Origin: Akkermansiaceae bacterium
Lineage (GTDB): Bacteria; Verrucomicrobiota; Verrucomicrobiia; Verrucomicrobiales; DEV007
Assembly (NCBI GenBank): GCA_024233005.1
Contig: JACKQE010000007.1
Location: forward strand, 186,001-250,000
Direction: 5' to 3'
Length of the DNA stretch: 64,000 bases
Shown here: positions 8,317 to 18,004 of the stretch, piece by piece
Layout of the letters: each line of letters starts with the position of its first letter
Numbering within the stretch: the stretch's first letter is position 1
The notes under the pieces: model-generated
What the model was told of the DNA's origin: nothing
Seen by the model: only the letters and a program-made list of their open reading frames with translations
Databases searched by the model: none
Program-made: the position numbers and the translations under genes

Positions 8317-9719
8317 GCCAATTCCCGGCCGATTTCATCCACGCGGTACCCGAATCCGGGGCCGGCGAGAGTCGAGAAATCCACCACCCCCTCACGGCGT
8401 CGGTAGAGTCCGCCATGGACCTGCTCTTCGGGCCGTGAGGCTTCGGGATAAAACTGCATGGCATTGCATTCCACTCCCATGATCGTGCCGGCATGGGCCG
8501 CGAGGAGGACATGGGGCACCATCGCCAGCATGGGATTGGTGAGATCCTGCACCATCAGCGTCATCCCATGGGCTTTGGCCCAGCACAGGCTGAGCAGGGC
8601 TCCGGTCTGGGTCTTGCAGGTCTTCAGGGCGACCCCGGTCCATCCGAGGGAACGCCCGAGACGGACATACCGCCAGTCGTGCGCGCTTTCATCCATGAAG
8701 AGGGGCTTGCGAGCGCTGACGCTGCGCACGTCGATGCGGTGGGCCTCCAAGTCGTAGGGGAAGGGTTGCTCGACGTAGAGAATGCGCTGGTAGGTCCGGG
8801 GATGTTCCTCCTTGAGCCGGTCGAGGATTTCATTGACATAGGCCGGATCGGTCACAGTGCAGTTGAAATCCGCCGTCAGCCAGTCGACGTCCTCCTCCTC
8901 GGCGATCCTTCCGATGCGGACGGTGCGCTCATAGTCCCAGTCCTGGTCGTTTCCGCGCAACTTGATTTTCAGGCAGTTCAACCCATCGCGGCGGATCCAG
9001 TCCCGCAACAGCACGGGGTAGCCATCGTCCGGTTCGTCGCCTTTCAAATCAGGGGCTTCCAAAGGATCCAGTCCCCCGACAAGATGCCAGACCGGCAATC
9101 GGCTTGGCACGGGAGAGACGAAATAGTCGGCCGGGTATTTTCCGGCAAACAGATCCGCCGGCGCATCTTCGGCAGGCTCGAGAAAGTGTGAGAGATCCTG
9201 CGACAGGAAGTCCGGCCCGTAGGTCTCATACACCGGTCGGTCGTGGAGCCGCCCAAAGGCGTCGTGCGCGGCAATGTCGAAAAGGGAAAAGCAGACGAGG
9301 GCGCCGAGATGGGGGAAATGGGCCGCGGGGGCACGGTTGGCATTCAACCTGGCGCGCAATTCCTCAAGCCTCGTCTCGCTATAGGCGTGGCCGATCTCGA
9401 AGGCATGGCCGGAAGTGGCGTGGAGGGGGAAATCCTCCGCCAGTTGCTTGGTGAAGGCGACCATCACCTCGAGGCGTTCGTCATAGGTCAACGCGGCTGG
9501 CCAGACCCAGCCGACACTGAGCGGGGTTTCCCCCCAGCCTTCGGCTTCCCGGCCGTCGGTCCCGCGCACCCGGAGCCGCACCCGCGCACATAGTGCCGAA
9601 TCCAGCACTTGATTCCCAAACTTGAGTGGCACCCGCATGGTCACCGGGAGGAAGAAAAGTTCGGCACCGACAATGGTCATGGCGCGGGAGGCGGAGGCTG
9701 CAGCTGTGGCGTTTGGCAT
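8313..9719 (-). CDS. Enolase-superfamily enzyme, muconate-lactonizing subgroup-like
   Basis: The 468-residue cytoplasmic protein has the capping domain and TIM-barrel of the mandelate racemase/muconate lactonizing enzyme family. The visible catalytic set is Lys-x-Lys in LKIKLRG, metal ligands Asp in TADFN, Glu in YVEQPFP and Asp in FMDES, and a second Lys in LKTCKTQTG. A Lys on each side is typical of the muconate-lactonizing/dipeptide-epimerase subgroup rather than of mandelate racemase, which uses His. It is about 100 residues longer than most members. I prefer the ATG at 9719; a GTG at 9749 and an ATG at 9680 are alternatives. Substrate is unknown. Confidence 0.8.
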   Translation of the reverse strand: MPNATAAASASRAMTIVGAELFFLPVTMRVPLKFGNQVLDSALCARVRLRVRGTDGREAEGWGETPLSVGWVWPAALTYDERLEVMVAFTKQLAEDFPLHATSGHAFEIGHAYSETRLEELRARLNANRAPAAHFPHLGALVCFSLFDIAAHDAFGRLHDRPVYETYGPDFLSQDLSHFLEPAEDAPADLFAGKYPADYFVSPVPSRLPVWHLVGGLDPLEAPDLKGDEPDDGYPVLLRDWIRRDGLNCLKIKLRGNDQDWDYERTVRIGRIAEEEDVDWLTADFNCTVTDPAYVNEILDRLKEEHPRTYQRILYVEQPFPYDLEAHRIDVRSVSARKPLFMDESAHDWRYVRLGRSLGWTGVALKTCKTQTGALLSLCWAKAHGMTLMVQDLTNPMLAMVPHVLLAAHAGTIMGVECNAMQFYPEASRPEEQVHGGLYRRREGVVDFSTLAGPGFGYRVDEIGRELA

Positions 9720-10029
9720 GGTGAGGGGAGATAAACGCGCCACTGACACATTGCAATCCGGTGTTGTCCGAAGTGGAAACGCTCACAACGGCAAAATGGC
9801 CTGAGGTCCTTACCCAGACGGAAATGGCGGCACCGTTTTCGGGTAGCCAGCCAGCTCCGGCGAATTGGAAGGCGGTTCATTTTCCCGTGCCTGCCTCCGA
9901 ATTCCGGGGTCAAATTTTACTGGTTTCGATAATTGTTGAAATCAGGCTGTCTTTCCCGTTGCGGGTGAGCCATTTTGCGGTTCACTCCCCGTTTCCCGGT
10001 GTCGCAGGAAGCCGGGTGGGACTTTTTTC
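9720..10029. other. Divergent intergenic region without a gene
   Basis: About 310 bp between the enolase-superfamily gene and mpl. It must contain both promoters. An AT-richer stretch near 9910-9950, just before mpl, is the likeliest promoter location; I see no convincing -35/-10 pair, hairpin or coding frame. Confidence 0.5.
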
Positions 10030-11457
10030 ATGAGCGATCATACAGCAGCAGGCAGCCCGACAGACGCGGACCGGGCGAAAACTCATTTCTATTTCATGGG
10101 CATTTGCGGCACCGCCATGGGCGCGGTGGCTTCGGCTCTGAAGGTGAAAGGTTTCCGGGTTTCCGGATCCGATGCCAAGGTCTACCCGCCGATGTCGACT
10201 TTCCTCCGGGAGCAGGGCATCGTGCTGACCGAGGGATACAACGCCGCGAACATCCCGGCCGATGCCGACTACATCGTGGTGGGCAATGCGTTGGGGCGGG
10301 GCAATCCCGAGGTGGAGGAAGTGCTGACACGCCGTCTGCGCTACCGGTCGCTCCCGGAAACGTTGAAGGAATTCCACCTTCAGGGCCGGCACAATTATGT
10401 CGTCTGCGGCACCCATGGAAAAACCACCACCACCTCGATGCTGGCATGGATGCTGGAATGCGCCGGACTGGCCCCCGATTTCATGATCGGGGGACTGCCT
10501 GAGAATTTCGGCCGGGGTGGCCGCCTCCAGGGCTCGGACTACGTGGTCTTGGAGGGGGATGAGTACGACACGGCCTTTTTCGACAAACGTTCCAAGTTCG
10601 TCCACTACCTGCCCGAGGTGGCTCTCGTCAACAATATCGAATTTGATCACGCGGACATATTCGACAATCTCGAGGCCATCATCAAAAGCTTCAGTCACAT
10701 GGTCCGGCTCGTCCCTTCGAACGGGCTCATCATCGTCAATGGTGATGACAAGAACATTGAAAAGGTCATCGCTTCCGAAGCCCATGCTCCGGTCAAAAAG
10801 GTGGGTTTCGGGGAGCACTGCGACGTGCGCATCACCGGAGTGGCCTACCACGGCGAGGTGACCTCCTTTGTCCTCGATGGCGAAGCCTTCTCGGTGAAAA
10901 TGCCCGGCGAATTCAACATCCGCAACGCAGCCATGGCGGCCACGGCGGCCCTCCACGCCGGCATCACGGCGGAGCAGATCCGCCGGGCTCTGGAATCATT
11001 TGCCGGGGTTCGGCGTCGGCAGCAGGTAAGGGGCACCACAGGCCGTGGCGTCACGGTGGTCGATGACTTCGGACATCACCCCACCGCGATCCGTCAGGCC
11101 ATCGAGGCCCTGCGGCATCGTTTTCCGGGACGGCGTCTTTGGGCCGCTTTCGAACCCCGCTCGAACACGACCCGGAGGAAGGTTTTCCAGCACGAACTTC
11201 CCGCCGCACTGGCGCTCGCCGACGGAGTCTGTGTCTCCGCCGTGGAGAATGCGGCGAAGGTTCCCGAGGACGACCGTCTCGATCCCGCTGCGGTGATGGA
11301 GGAACTGCGAAGCCTCGGGAGGCCGGCCTTTTATGAGTCAGGGGCCGATGCCATCGTGGAACGGTTGAAGCAGGAGGTGGGCGATGGCGATGTGGTGGTC
11401 GTCTTCAGCAACGGTGGCTTCGACAACATCCACGACAAGCTGCTCGCGGCGCTCTGA
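10030..11457 (+). CDS. mpl: UDP-N-acetylmuramate:L-alanyl-gamma-D-glutamyl-meso-diaminopimelate ligase
   Basis: Attaches the recycled murein tripeptide to UDP-MurNAc in the cytoplasm, part of peptidoglycan recycling in Gram-negative bacteria. The 475-residue product has the Mur-ligase layout. The N-terminal UDP-binding Rossmann domain carries FMGICGTAMGAVASAL. The central ATPase has a P-loop GTHGKTTTT starting at residue 127, the acidic EGDEYDTAFFDKRSKF and NIEFDHADIF. The C-terminal domain has DDFGHHPTAIRQAI and EPRSNT. These are Mpl signatures rather than MurC ones. No Shine-Dalgarno site is clear before the ATG. It implies DAP-type peptidoglycan. Confidence 0.93.
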   Translation: MSDHTAAGSPTDADRAKTHFYFMGICGTAMGAVASALKVKGFRVSGSDAKVYPPMSTFLREQGIVLTEGYNAANIPADADYIVVGNALGRGNPEVEEVLTRRLRYRSLPETLKEFHLQGRHNYVVCGTHGKTTTTSMLAWMLECAGLAPDFMIGGLPENFGRGGRLQGSDYVVLEGDEYDTAFFDKRSKFVHYLPEVALVNNIEFDHADIFDNLEAIIKSFSHMVRLVPSNGLIIVNGDDKNIEKVIASEAHAPVKKVGFGEHCDVRITGVAYHGEVTSFVLDGEAFSVKMPGEFNIRNAAMAATAALHAGITAEQIRRALESFAGVRRRQQVRGTTGRGVTVVDDFGHHPTAIRQAIEALRHRFPGRRLWAAFEPRSNTTRRKVFQHELPAALALADGVCVSAVENAAKVPEDDRLDPAAVMEELRSLGRPAFYESGADAIVERLKQEVGDGDVVVVFSNGGFDNIHDKLLAAL

Positions 11458-11485
11458 GCCTGGCAGAGGCCAGAGACTTGGGCGG

Positions 11486-12805
11486 CTATTCTGACTGTGC
11501 TCCCACGGTGTTCACCGCGATGACCCGGTAGGAGTGTGTTTTGCCCGCTTCCGCGGTGGTGTCGGTGTAGCGCATTTCCACCAGCGGTTGGGTCGGGGTG
11601 TCGCTGTACTGCAGATTCTGGAAAATCGGGCGACCAAATGGGTTTTTACCCTGTTCCGGCAAGGTGGCGAGCACCTTGCCATCGCGTTCGATGATGAAAC
11701 CCGCCAGTCCGCTTTCCAAATCCGCCAATGCTTCCCAAGTCAGGACGTTGTCTTTGACCCGCACCTGGGTCGGGGCCGGAGGCGGGGTGGGGTCAACCAG
11801 AGCGGTGTCCTTGACATACTGGGACCAAGCCGCCGCGATGGCTTCGTTGGGCAGCCAGATGGAAGTGGCGATGTCTCCCTTGAAGCTGGCGGCGGGAACC
11901 GCCGCGGTGCCAAGGAGCGGGGCCAGTTGGGCGTCGTGAGTGGGCATGGGATGGAGAGGCTCCCCGGCGTGGTCCGGCAGGCGGGCGGTGAGGCAGGCAT
12001 CGAGCCAGGGGATCGCGAGATAGCGCTGGTTGCCGCACTCGTGAGCCGTAAAGGGATCCACCGCCATTCCGATGAGCGCTCCTTTGGCCCGCATCGCGGT
12101 GAAAAACGCTTCATTGGCGGGCCAGACCCCGGCGAACCGGCCTTCCTTTTCGCTGACGCCTTCCTTGGTGCCAAGGTTGCACAGGATCGGAACACCGAGG
12201 GCGGCCTCAGGAATGGTGTGCGTCTTGATCGCGGGGCGGGACGCGTTCGCTTCGAGCAGCGGCACGCCGGAGCGTAACCAGACTGCGGCGACGCGCTCCG
12301 GATGAAGCAGGACCATGCCCCCGGCCCAATGACCTCCGCCGCTGTGTCCCCAGAGAGCCCACGGCACCGTGGCGAGTTCGGGATGTCCCGATTTTCCAGC
12401 AAGATTGGCGAGAGCCTGTTGGAAGGCCTTGTCGGAGCCGTTGCGGGGATCACACCAGAGCTGGCACTCCGCCTTGTCCGGTTGCTCATAGGCTGGCGAC
12501 AGCAGGGCGCAGCCGTGCTTCCTGGCGAGAGCCTGCCAATGCAGGTCGAAGGCTCCGGTGAGCCCGGACTTGCAGGACCCTTCCCCGCATCCATGCTGGT
12601 GCACGATCACCCCGCGGAGGGTTTTGACCTCGGCCGGGATCCACACGGTGTAATTCGCCCCGAAGGCCAGTTCGCCCGGTTCCGAGGAGGCCTCGTGCCG
12701 CACCCGGTAGTAGGGAGGTTCCGCCGGAGGAAACACGTCGTAGGGGGCTTGTTGGGCGGACAGCAGGGAGGAGCAGGCGAGGAAGGGAAGGATCAGGCAG
12801 CGCAT
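11486..12805 (-). CDS. Secreted alpha/beta hydrolase with C-terminal fibronectin-III-like domain
   Basis: The 439-residue protein has a signal peptide (MRCLILPFLACSSLLSAQQ), then an alpha/beta-hydrolase domain with an HQHGCG oxyanion-type turn and a nucleophile elbow GHSGGGH (Ser155). The last 100 residues read as a fibronectin type III-like module (PTQVRVKDNVLTWEALAD... to SYRVIAVN). This looks like an exported esterase with an accessory domain. I chose the ATG at 12805 for the signal peptide; an upstream in-frame start at 12865 is less likely. It is divergent from the long catabolic operon, 176 bp away, so regulation could be shared. Substrate unknown. Confidence 0.72.
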   Translation of the reverse strand: MRCLILPFLACSSLLSAQQAPYDVFPPAEPPYYRVRHEASSEPGELAFGANYTVWIPAEVKTLRGVIVHQHGCGEGSCKSGLTGAFDLHWQALARKHGCALLSPAYEQPDKAECQLWCDPRNGSDKAFQQALANLAGKSGHPELATVPWALWGHSGGGHWAGGMVLLHPERVAAVWLRSGVPLLEANASRPAIKTHTIPEAALGVPILCNLGTKEGVSEKEGRFAGVWPANEAFFTAMRAKGALIGMAVDPFTAHECGNQRYLAIPWLDACLTARLPDHAGEPLHPMPTHDAQLAPLLGTAAVPAASFKGDIATSIWLPNEAIAAAWSQYVKDTALVDPTPPPAPTQVRVKDNVLTWEALADLESGLAGFIIERDGKVLATLPEQGKNPFGRPIFQNLQYSDTPTQPLVEMRYTDTTAEAGKTHSYRVIAVNTVGAQSE

Positions 12806-12931
12806 GGGTGGGCAGCAGTGGGGGTTGTCTTCAAACAGGTTCAGCATCGAATAAAAAAAAGCCAACGAAAGGGGAAAGCGCTGGGAATTCCAAACTTACC
12901 TCATTCCCATGCGGCGAAGCACCATAAAAGG

Positions 12932-12966
12932 CACGCCATTGCGGCGTGGACGAATGCGCATCGTTC
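12932..12966. promoter_or_regulatory. Candidate operator elements in the divergent region before the 13-gene cluster
   Basis: Between the minus-strand esterase and the cluster lie a 6-bp perfect inverted repeat (CACGCC at 12932-12937, GGCGTG at 12943-12948, 5-nt loop) and, just after, the palindrome ATGCGCAT flanked by ACGA and CGT. Both are close upstream of the first cluster gene (ATG 12982), a plausible position for a regulator. Function is inferred from position only. Confidence 0.3.
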
Positions 12967-12981
12967 CGTTGTAATGGGGCG

Positions 12982-15069
12982 ATGCAAACCGATCTCTTCA
13001 CCACCGCCGCTCCTCGCCGGTTGCTCCTCCAGTGGGCCGGTCTCTCGTTGGCCGGTGCCTGGGACTGGGCCGGGGCAGAGGAGAAAGCCGAAGGGATGGT
13101 CCCACTCTGGCGCTTTCCGCGGATGGTGCATGATCACTATCTGCAACGAGTCCGACGTTTCGAGAAGCAAACCTTGGAACGCAAGGCCGGGCTGAAAACC
13201 AAAGCGGATGCAGAGGCTTACGTGCAGGACGTCCGAGAACGCATCCAGAAATGTTTCGGACCGTTTCCGGCGACGCGCTCCCCTCTCAATGCCCGGGTCA
13301 CCAAAACCGTCGAGCGCGATGCCTACCGCATCGAGAATGTCATCTTCGAAAGCCGCCCGGGATTTTTCGTCACGGCGAACCTGTATCTGCCAAAAGGCGA
13401 AGCCAAGCGTCGACCCGGAGTGGTCGGGACTTGCGGCCATTCCAGCGAAGGCAAGGGAGGGGAGGCCTACCAGTCTTTTGCCCAGGGCTTGGCCCGCCTC
13501 GGTTATGTCGTTCTCATTTACGATCCCCTCGGCCAGGGTGAGCGGGGCATGTATTTCACCCCGGAGGGCCGGTTGACCTATCCTGGCACGACGAACCAGC
13601 ACAACATGGCGGGCAACCAGCAGGTGCTGGTGGGCGATTTTCTCGGGAGCTGGCGCGCCTGGGACGGGATGCGAGCCCTTGACTACCTGTTGACCCGGCC
13701 GGAGGTGGATCCGGCACAGGTCGGAGTGACGGGGAACAGCGGCGGCGGGACCATGACGACATGGCTCTGCGGGGTGGAGGCTCGCTGGAGCATGGCCGCT
13801 CCGAGCTGTTTCGTCACCACCTGGAGGAGGAACTTTGAAAATGAATTGCCACAGGACAGCGAGCAGTGTCCGCCACGCAGCCTGGCCTTGGGCCTGGACA
13901 TGGACGACTACCTCGCTGCGATGGCTCCCAAGCCGGTCATCATCCTTGCCAAGGAGAAGGATTTCTTTGATGTGCGGGGATCCCGGGAGTCCTACGAGCG
14001 ACTCCAACGCCTTTACCGATTGCTGGGAGCGGAAGACCGGGTGGGATATTTTGCCGGACCCACCGAGCACGGATACAGCATTGAAAATCGCGAGGCCATG
14101 TACGGATTTTTCAATGCGGTGACCGGGATCAGTGAGGCGAAAACGGAACCGGCGCTTACCATTGAGGCCCAGGAAACCCTCTGGTGCACGGACAAGGGCG
14201 CGGTGAACCGGCTCGAAGGCGCCCGCGAGGTGTTTTCGTTCACCGCGGAAAAGGCCCGCCGCCTGGGGAAGGAGCGCGGACCGGTCGGCGGGGAAGATCT
14301 CGCCCGCGCGGTCCGGGAAACCCTGCGCCTGCCCAAACCGGTGGAGACGCCCCCCGACTACCGCATTGCCCGGCCTGGTGGGCCTTCCCGGAAATATCCC
14401 ACGGCGAAGCACATTCACTACTACGTCGACACCGAACCCGGCATGCAGGCGGTCTGCACCTGGCTGACGGGCGACGAGGCGTGGAATTCCCGTCCCGCCT
14501 CGGGACCCGGGGCCCCCGTTCGGGCCGTCCTCTACGTGGCCCATCGTTCCGCCGACCAGGAACTCCGGGAGGAGCCGCTGGTGCGGGAAATCTTTGCCCA
14601 GGAATCCGGCAAAGCTGATTTCATCGCGGTGGATGTCCGCGGGGTGGGGGAGTCGCTGCCCGGCACCACCAGCAGCGGTCCTTTGAGCTACTACGGAGCC
14701 GATTTCTTTTACGCGTCGTTTGCCAACATGCTGGACCGTCCCTATCTCGGCGGAAAAACCACGGATCTGCTGCGGGTCATCGACTGGCTGGTGGCAACCG
14801 GACGCCAGGAGATTCACCTCGTGGCGAAAGGTTGGGGCGCGCTTCCCGGTGCCTTCGCGGCATTGCTCTCGCCCCAAGTCAAACAAGTGACGTTGCTGCG
14901 GGCCTTGACCAGCTACGAGGAGGTTGCCACGACCGAACATTACCAATGGCCCCTCTCCAGTTTCGTTCCGGGAGTGTTGACGCGCTTTGATCTTCCCGAT
15001 GTCTACCGTGCGTTGGAAGCCAAAGGGCTGCGGCAAATCGAACCCTGTGGCGGTGCTGATAAAATCTGA
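12982..15069 (+). CDS. Exported acetyl-xylan-esterase-like (AXE1-type) alpha/beta hydrolase
   Basis: The 695-residue product is the first gene of the 13-gene cluster. A basic N-terminus with a short hydrophobic stretch (RRLLLQWAGLSLAGAWDWAGA) suggests export. The hydrolase core has the AXE1-like features FFVTANLYLPKG, a GTCGHSSEGKG turn, LIYDPLGQGERGM and the nucleophile elbow TGNSGGGT (Ser253). A second, weakly conserved alpha/beta-like half follows, including AVDVRGVGES. The protein is about twice as long as a single esterase. The likely role is deacylation of polysaccharide or glycan in the periplasm. I chose the ATG at 12982; an upstream frame from 12946 is possible. The next gene begins 12 bp after the stop. 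Confidence 0.75.
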   Translation: MQTDLFTTAAPRRLLLQWAGLSLAGAWDWAGAEEKAEGMVPLWRFPRMVHDHYLQRVRRFEKQTLERKAGLKTKADAEAYVQDVRERIQKCFGPFPATRSPLNARVTKTVERDAYRIENVIFESRPGFFVTANLYLPKGEAKRRPGVVGTCGHSSEGKGGEAYQSFAQGLARLGYVVLIYDPLGQGERGMYFTPEGRLTYPGTTNQHNMAGNQQVLVGDFLGSWRAWDGMRALDYLLTRPEVDPAQVGVTGNSGGGTMTTWLCGVEARWSMAAPSCFVTTWRRNFENELPQDSEQCPPRSLALGLDMDDYLAAMAPKPVIILAKEKDFFDVRGSRESYERLQRLYRLLGAEDRVGYFAGPTEHGYSIENREAMYGFFNAVTGISEAKTEPALTIEAQETLWCTDKGAVNRLEGAREVFSFTAEKARRLGKERGPVGGEDLARAVRETLRLPKPVETPPDYRIARPGGPSRKYPTAKHIHYYVDTEPGMQAVCTWLTGDEAWNSRPASGPGAPVRAVLYVAHRSADQELREEPLVREIFAQESGKADFIAVDVRGVGESLPGTTSSGPLSYYGADFFYASFANMLDRPYLGGKTTDLLRVIDWLVATGRQEIHLVAKGWGALPGAFAALLSPQVKQVTLLRALTSYEEVATTEHYQWPLSSFVPGVLTRFDLPDVYRALEAKGLRQIEPCGGADKI

Positions 15070-15081
15070 GCTTTTTCTACC

Positions 15082-16506
15082 ATGAGAATCCTGTTTTGTG
15101 TTGGTGTCCTTGTTTCATTTCTGCCGATATCCCATGGAGCCGAACCGTTGCTTCGTGCGGGGGCCGCGGCGGTGGATGTGACCCCGCAGGAATATCCTCT
15201 CAACATGCCGGGCGGTTTCAGCGCCAACATGGCCGAAAGTGCCCACGATCCCCTCTTTGCGCGCGCTCTGGTTCTCAGCGATGGCGTGACCACCGTCGCG
15301 ATGGTGGTGTTGGACAACCTCGGAGCGGCGCCGGAAGTGCTCGATGAGGCCAAGGCCCTTGCGGCCGGCAAAACGGGGATTCCGGTGGATCACATGCTCA
15401 TTTCCTCGACCCACACTCATTCCGGTCCGCCTTCCAACGGCACATCCGGACCTGCCGGAGCCTACCGCACCCTGCTGGTCGCCGGACTGGCGGAATCCAT
15501 TGTGCAGGCCAACGGAAGGCTGCAGCCCGCTCAGGTGGGGGCGGCGGCCGCGCCTCTGCCGGATGAGGTCTTCAACCGGCGCTGGTATCTCAAGCCGGGC
15601 AAAATGCCGCTCAATCCGTTTGGTCAAATGGACACCGTGAAAATGAATCCCGGCACCAGTCCCGATGTGCTGGACCGGCCGGCCGGTCCGACCGATCCGG
15701 ACATCACGGTGCTTTCCGTCCAGAACGCGAAGCGCAGGCCGCTTGCCCTTTTCGCCAACTACTCGCTGCATTATGTCGGTGGGATGGACAAAGCGCAGAT
15801 TTCCGCGGATTATTTCGGTGAGTTCGCCCGATTGATGCCGTCCCGGGTCCGTGGAGATGACAACTTTGTCGCCATGATGTCGAACGGAACCTCGGGAGAC
15901 ATCAACAATATTCCCTTCGGTGTGGTGCGTCCGCCGCGCGCGCCCTTTGAACAGATCCGGATCGTCGCCGGGAAAGCCGCCGACACGGCGTGGAAGGCCT
16001 ATGGCAAGATCGACCAGCACCAGACCGCCGCCCGTCTCGGCATGATCCAGCGGGAGATCACTCTGAAATACCGGCGTCCCACCAAAGAACAGGTCGATGA
16101 GGCCCGCCGCAGGGTGTTGGTCAAAGATCCGGCGGAGCTTGAGAAACTGCCCCGGCTCGCCGTGAATTACGCCCACAGCACGATCAACGCCTTCGAGCGC
16201 AAGGAGGACACTCTCACCGTCAAACTCCAGGCCATCCGGATCGGGGGGCTTGCGGTCTGCGGCATTCCGTTCGAAACCTTTGCCGAAATCGGTCTCAACC
16301 TCAAGGCGAAGAGCCCCGCCCCCCTGACCATGGTGATCGGTCTTGCCAACGGACGCCACGGTTACCTGCCCACACCGGAACAGCACCAACTGGGTGGTTA
16401 TGAGACCTGGCTGGGCACGAATGTCGTCCAGGAGGACACCTCCGTGATCCTGACCGACAACCTGCTCGACATGTTGGGAGACCTTTGGAAAGACGGAGCC
16501 AACTGA
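15082..16506 (+). CDS. Neutral/alkaline ceramidase-like protein (N-terminal domain only), copy 1
   Basis: Resembles the catalytic domain of neutral ceramidases, zinc enzymes that hydrolyse the amide of ceramides. The 474-residue protein has a signal peptide (MRILFCVGVLVSFLPISHG), the start LLRAGAAAVDVTP, the metal-binding SSTHTHSGP, a second His region (YSLHYVGG) and MSNGTSGDINN. Full-length ceramidases also carry a C-terminal domain; this protein and its neighbour lack it. Such short homologues are frequent in PVC bacteria and their substrate is not established. It lies 23 bp before a paralogue. Confidence 0.78.
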   Translation: MRILFCVGVLVSFLPISHGAEPLLRAGAAAVDVTPQEYPLNMPGGFSANMAESAHDPLFARALVLSDGVTTVAMVVLDNLGAAPEVLDEAKALAAGKTGIPVDHMLISSTHTHSGPPSNGTSGPAGAYRTLLVAGLAESIVQANGRLQPAQVGAAAAPLPDEVFNRRWYLKPGKMPLNPFGQMDTVKMNPGTSPDVLDRPAGPTDPDITVLSVQNAKRRPLALFANYSLHYVGGMDKAQISADYFGEFARLMPSRVRGDDNFVAMMSNGTSGDINNIPFGVVRPPRAPFEQIRIVAGKAADTAWKAYGKIDQHQTAARLGMIQREITLKYRRPTKEQVDEARRRVLVKDPAELEKLPRLAVNYAHSTINAFERKEDTLTVKLQAIRIGGLAVCGIPFETFAEIGLNLKAKSPAPLTMVIGLANGRHGYLPTPEQHQLGGYETWLGTNVVQEDTSVILTDNLLDMLGDLWKDGAN

Positions 16507-16529
16507 TCCCAAACTGACACCGTCCCGGA

Positions 16530-17993
16530 ATGAACCACCCCATGAGAAGCCTGACCTTTGCCCTGAGCCTTTCACTGTGCTGCTCCGGAATCCTCCGGTC
16601 TGAAGAGAAAGCACCGCCCGCCCTCCAGGCAGGAGCTGCGACCAGCAACATCACTCCTCCTCTCGGGGGCGAGGTCGTGGGCGGATTCCTTCCTTTCCCG
16701 GCAGAGCACATCCACGATGAGCTGCACGCCCGCTGCCTGGTGCTCGATGATGGCACGACCCGGGTGGCTCTCGTGGTCTGTGATTTGTTGGGGCTGCACC
16801 GCAGTGTCGCCGTGGAGGCCCGCCGACTCATCGAGGAGACCACCCGCATACCTGCCTCCAACGTCCTGATTTCGGGAACCCACACCCATTCCGCGGTGAG
16901 TGCGCTGGGAGACGCCCCGCGCCCCTACGCGTCGGACACGGAACTCAACGATTACCAGCGTTTCGTGGCGCGGAGGATCGCCGACGGAGTGCGGCGGGCA
17001 CTGACGGTGCGCCGTCCTGCGGAGATCGCGTTCGGATCGGTCGAGGTGCCGGAGCATGTCTTCAACCGCCGTTGGTTCATGAAGGAAGGCACCGTGCCGG
17101 TGACTCCGTTCGGAGGGACGACGGACAAGGTCAAGATGAACCCTCCCGCCGGCAGTCCCAATCTCGTGGAGCCCGCCGGACCGACCGATCCGGCGGTGTC
17201 TTTCATCGCGCTGCGGGAACCCGGGGGACGGCTCATCGCGGTCTATTCCGCCTACTCGCTGCATTACGTCGGCGGGGTCGGTCCCGGTCACATTTCCGCC
17301 GACTACTACGGGATGTATTGCGAAGCGTTGAAAAAACGGCAGAAGGATTCCGACAACGATCCCCCCTTTGTCGCCATGATGGCCAACGGGACGAGCGGAG
17401 ACATCAATAACATCAATTTCGTCACCCCGAGGGGACGCAAAGAGCCGTATGAGCAGATGCGGTATGTGGCAGAAGATGTGGCGGCCAAGGTCAACAGCGC
17501 TCTCACCAGCGTGGCCTGGCAGGATCGCGCGCCGCTCGGGGCCCGTTACCGCGAGCTGGGGCTCGCCTGGCGCAAAGTGGATGCGGATCTGTTGCAGTGG
17601 GCCAAGGAGACGGAAGCCAAGGCCTCCCGGCTCGCCAAGCCGGATGTGCCCACCGTTTATGCGGGCCGGATCCAAAGGCTGGCGGTGGCCAGTCCGGAAA
17701 CGAAGGCCCCGGTGCAGGTGCTGCGGATCGGTGATGTCTGCATCGGGAGCACGCCCTGCGAAACTTTCGCCGAGACGGGGTTGGAGTTCAAAAAGCGCAG
17801 TCCTTTCGGGAAATCCTTCCTCGTCGAGTTGGCGGGAGGGTACTACGGCTATCTTCCCACGCCCCGGCATTTTGATCTTGGCGGCTACGAAACCTGGCCC
17901 GGGACGAATTACCTCGAACCTCAGGCCTCGGTGAAGATCATGGATGCGCTGCTGGAGATGGCGGCGGAATTGAAAGGCGAGGAAACCAAATAA
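16530..17993 (+). CDS. Neutral/alkaline ceramidase-like protein (N-terminal domain only), copy 2
   Basis: A 487-residue paralogue of the preceding gene with the same order of motifs: signal peptide (MNHPMRSLTFALSLSLCCSG), LQAGAATSNITPPLGG, SGTHTHSAVS, YSLHYVGGVG, MANGTSGDINNINF and a closing GYYGYLPTPRHFDLGGYETWPG. The second half contains a longer helical insert (VDADLLQWAKETEAKAS). An internal ATG at 16542 could be the true start. Tandem duplication followed by divergence is likely; the Gly-Pro after THTHS in copy 1 is replaced by Ala-Val here, which could alter the active-site rim. Next gene is 11 bp downstream. Confidence 0.76.
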   Translation: MNHPMRSLTFALSLSLCCSGILRSEEKAPPALQAGAATSNITPPLGGEVVGGFLPFPAEHIHDELHARCLVLDDGTTRVALVVCDLLGLHRSVAVEARRLIEETTRIPASNVLISGTHTHSAVSALGDAPRPYASDTELNDYQRFVARRIADGVRRALTVRRPAEIAFGSVEVPEHVFNRRWFMKEGTVPVTPFGGTTDKVKMNPPAGSPNLVEPAGPTDPAVSFIALREPGGRLIAVYSAYSLHYVGGVGPGHISADYYGMYCEALKKRQKDSDNDPPFVAMMANGTSGDINNINFVTPRGRKEPYEQMRYVAEDVAAKVNSALTSVAWQDRAPLGARYRELGLAWRKVDADLLQWAKETEAKASRLAKPDVPTVYAGRIQRLAVASPETKAPVQVLRIGDVCIGSTPCETFAETGLEFKKRSPFGKSFLVELAGGYYGYLPTPRHFDLGGYETWPGTNYLEPQASVKIMDALLEMAAELKGEETK

Positions 17994-18004
17994 CCCCTTA
18001 CCCG

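Noticed and set aside
12901..15036. Minus-strand frame of 711 codons opposite the acetyl-xylan-esterase-like gene.
   Set aside because: It shadows a gene with a clear hydrolase elbow and signal; composition is Arg/His/Gly-rich without domains.
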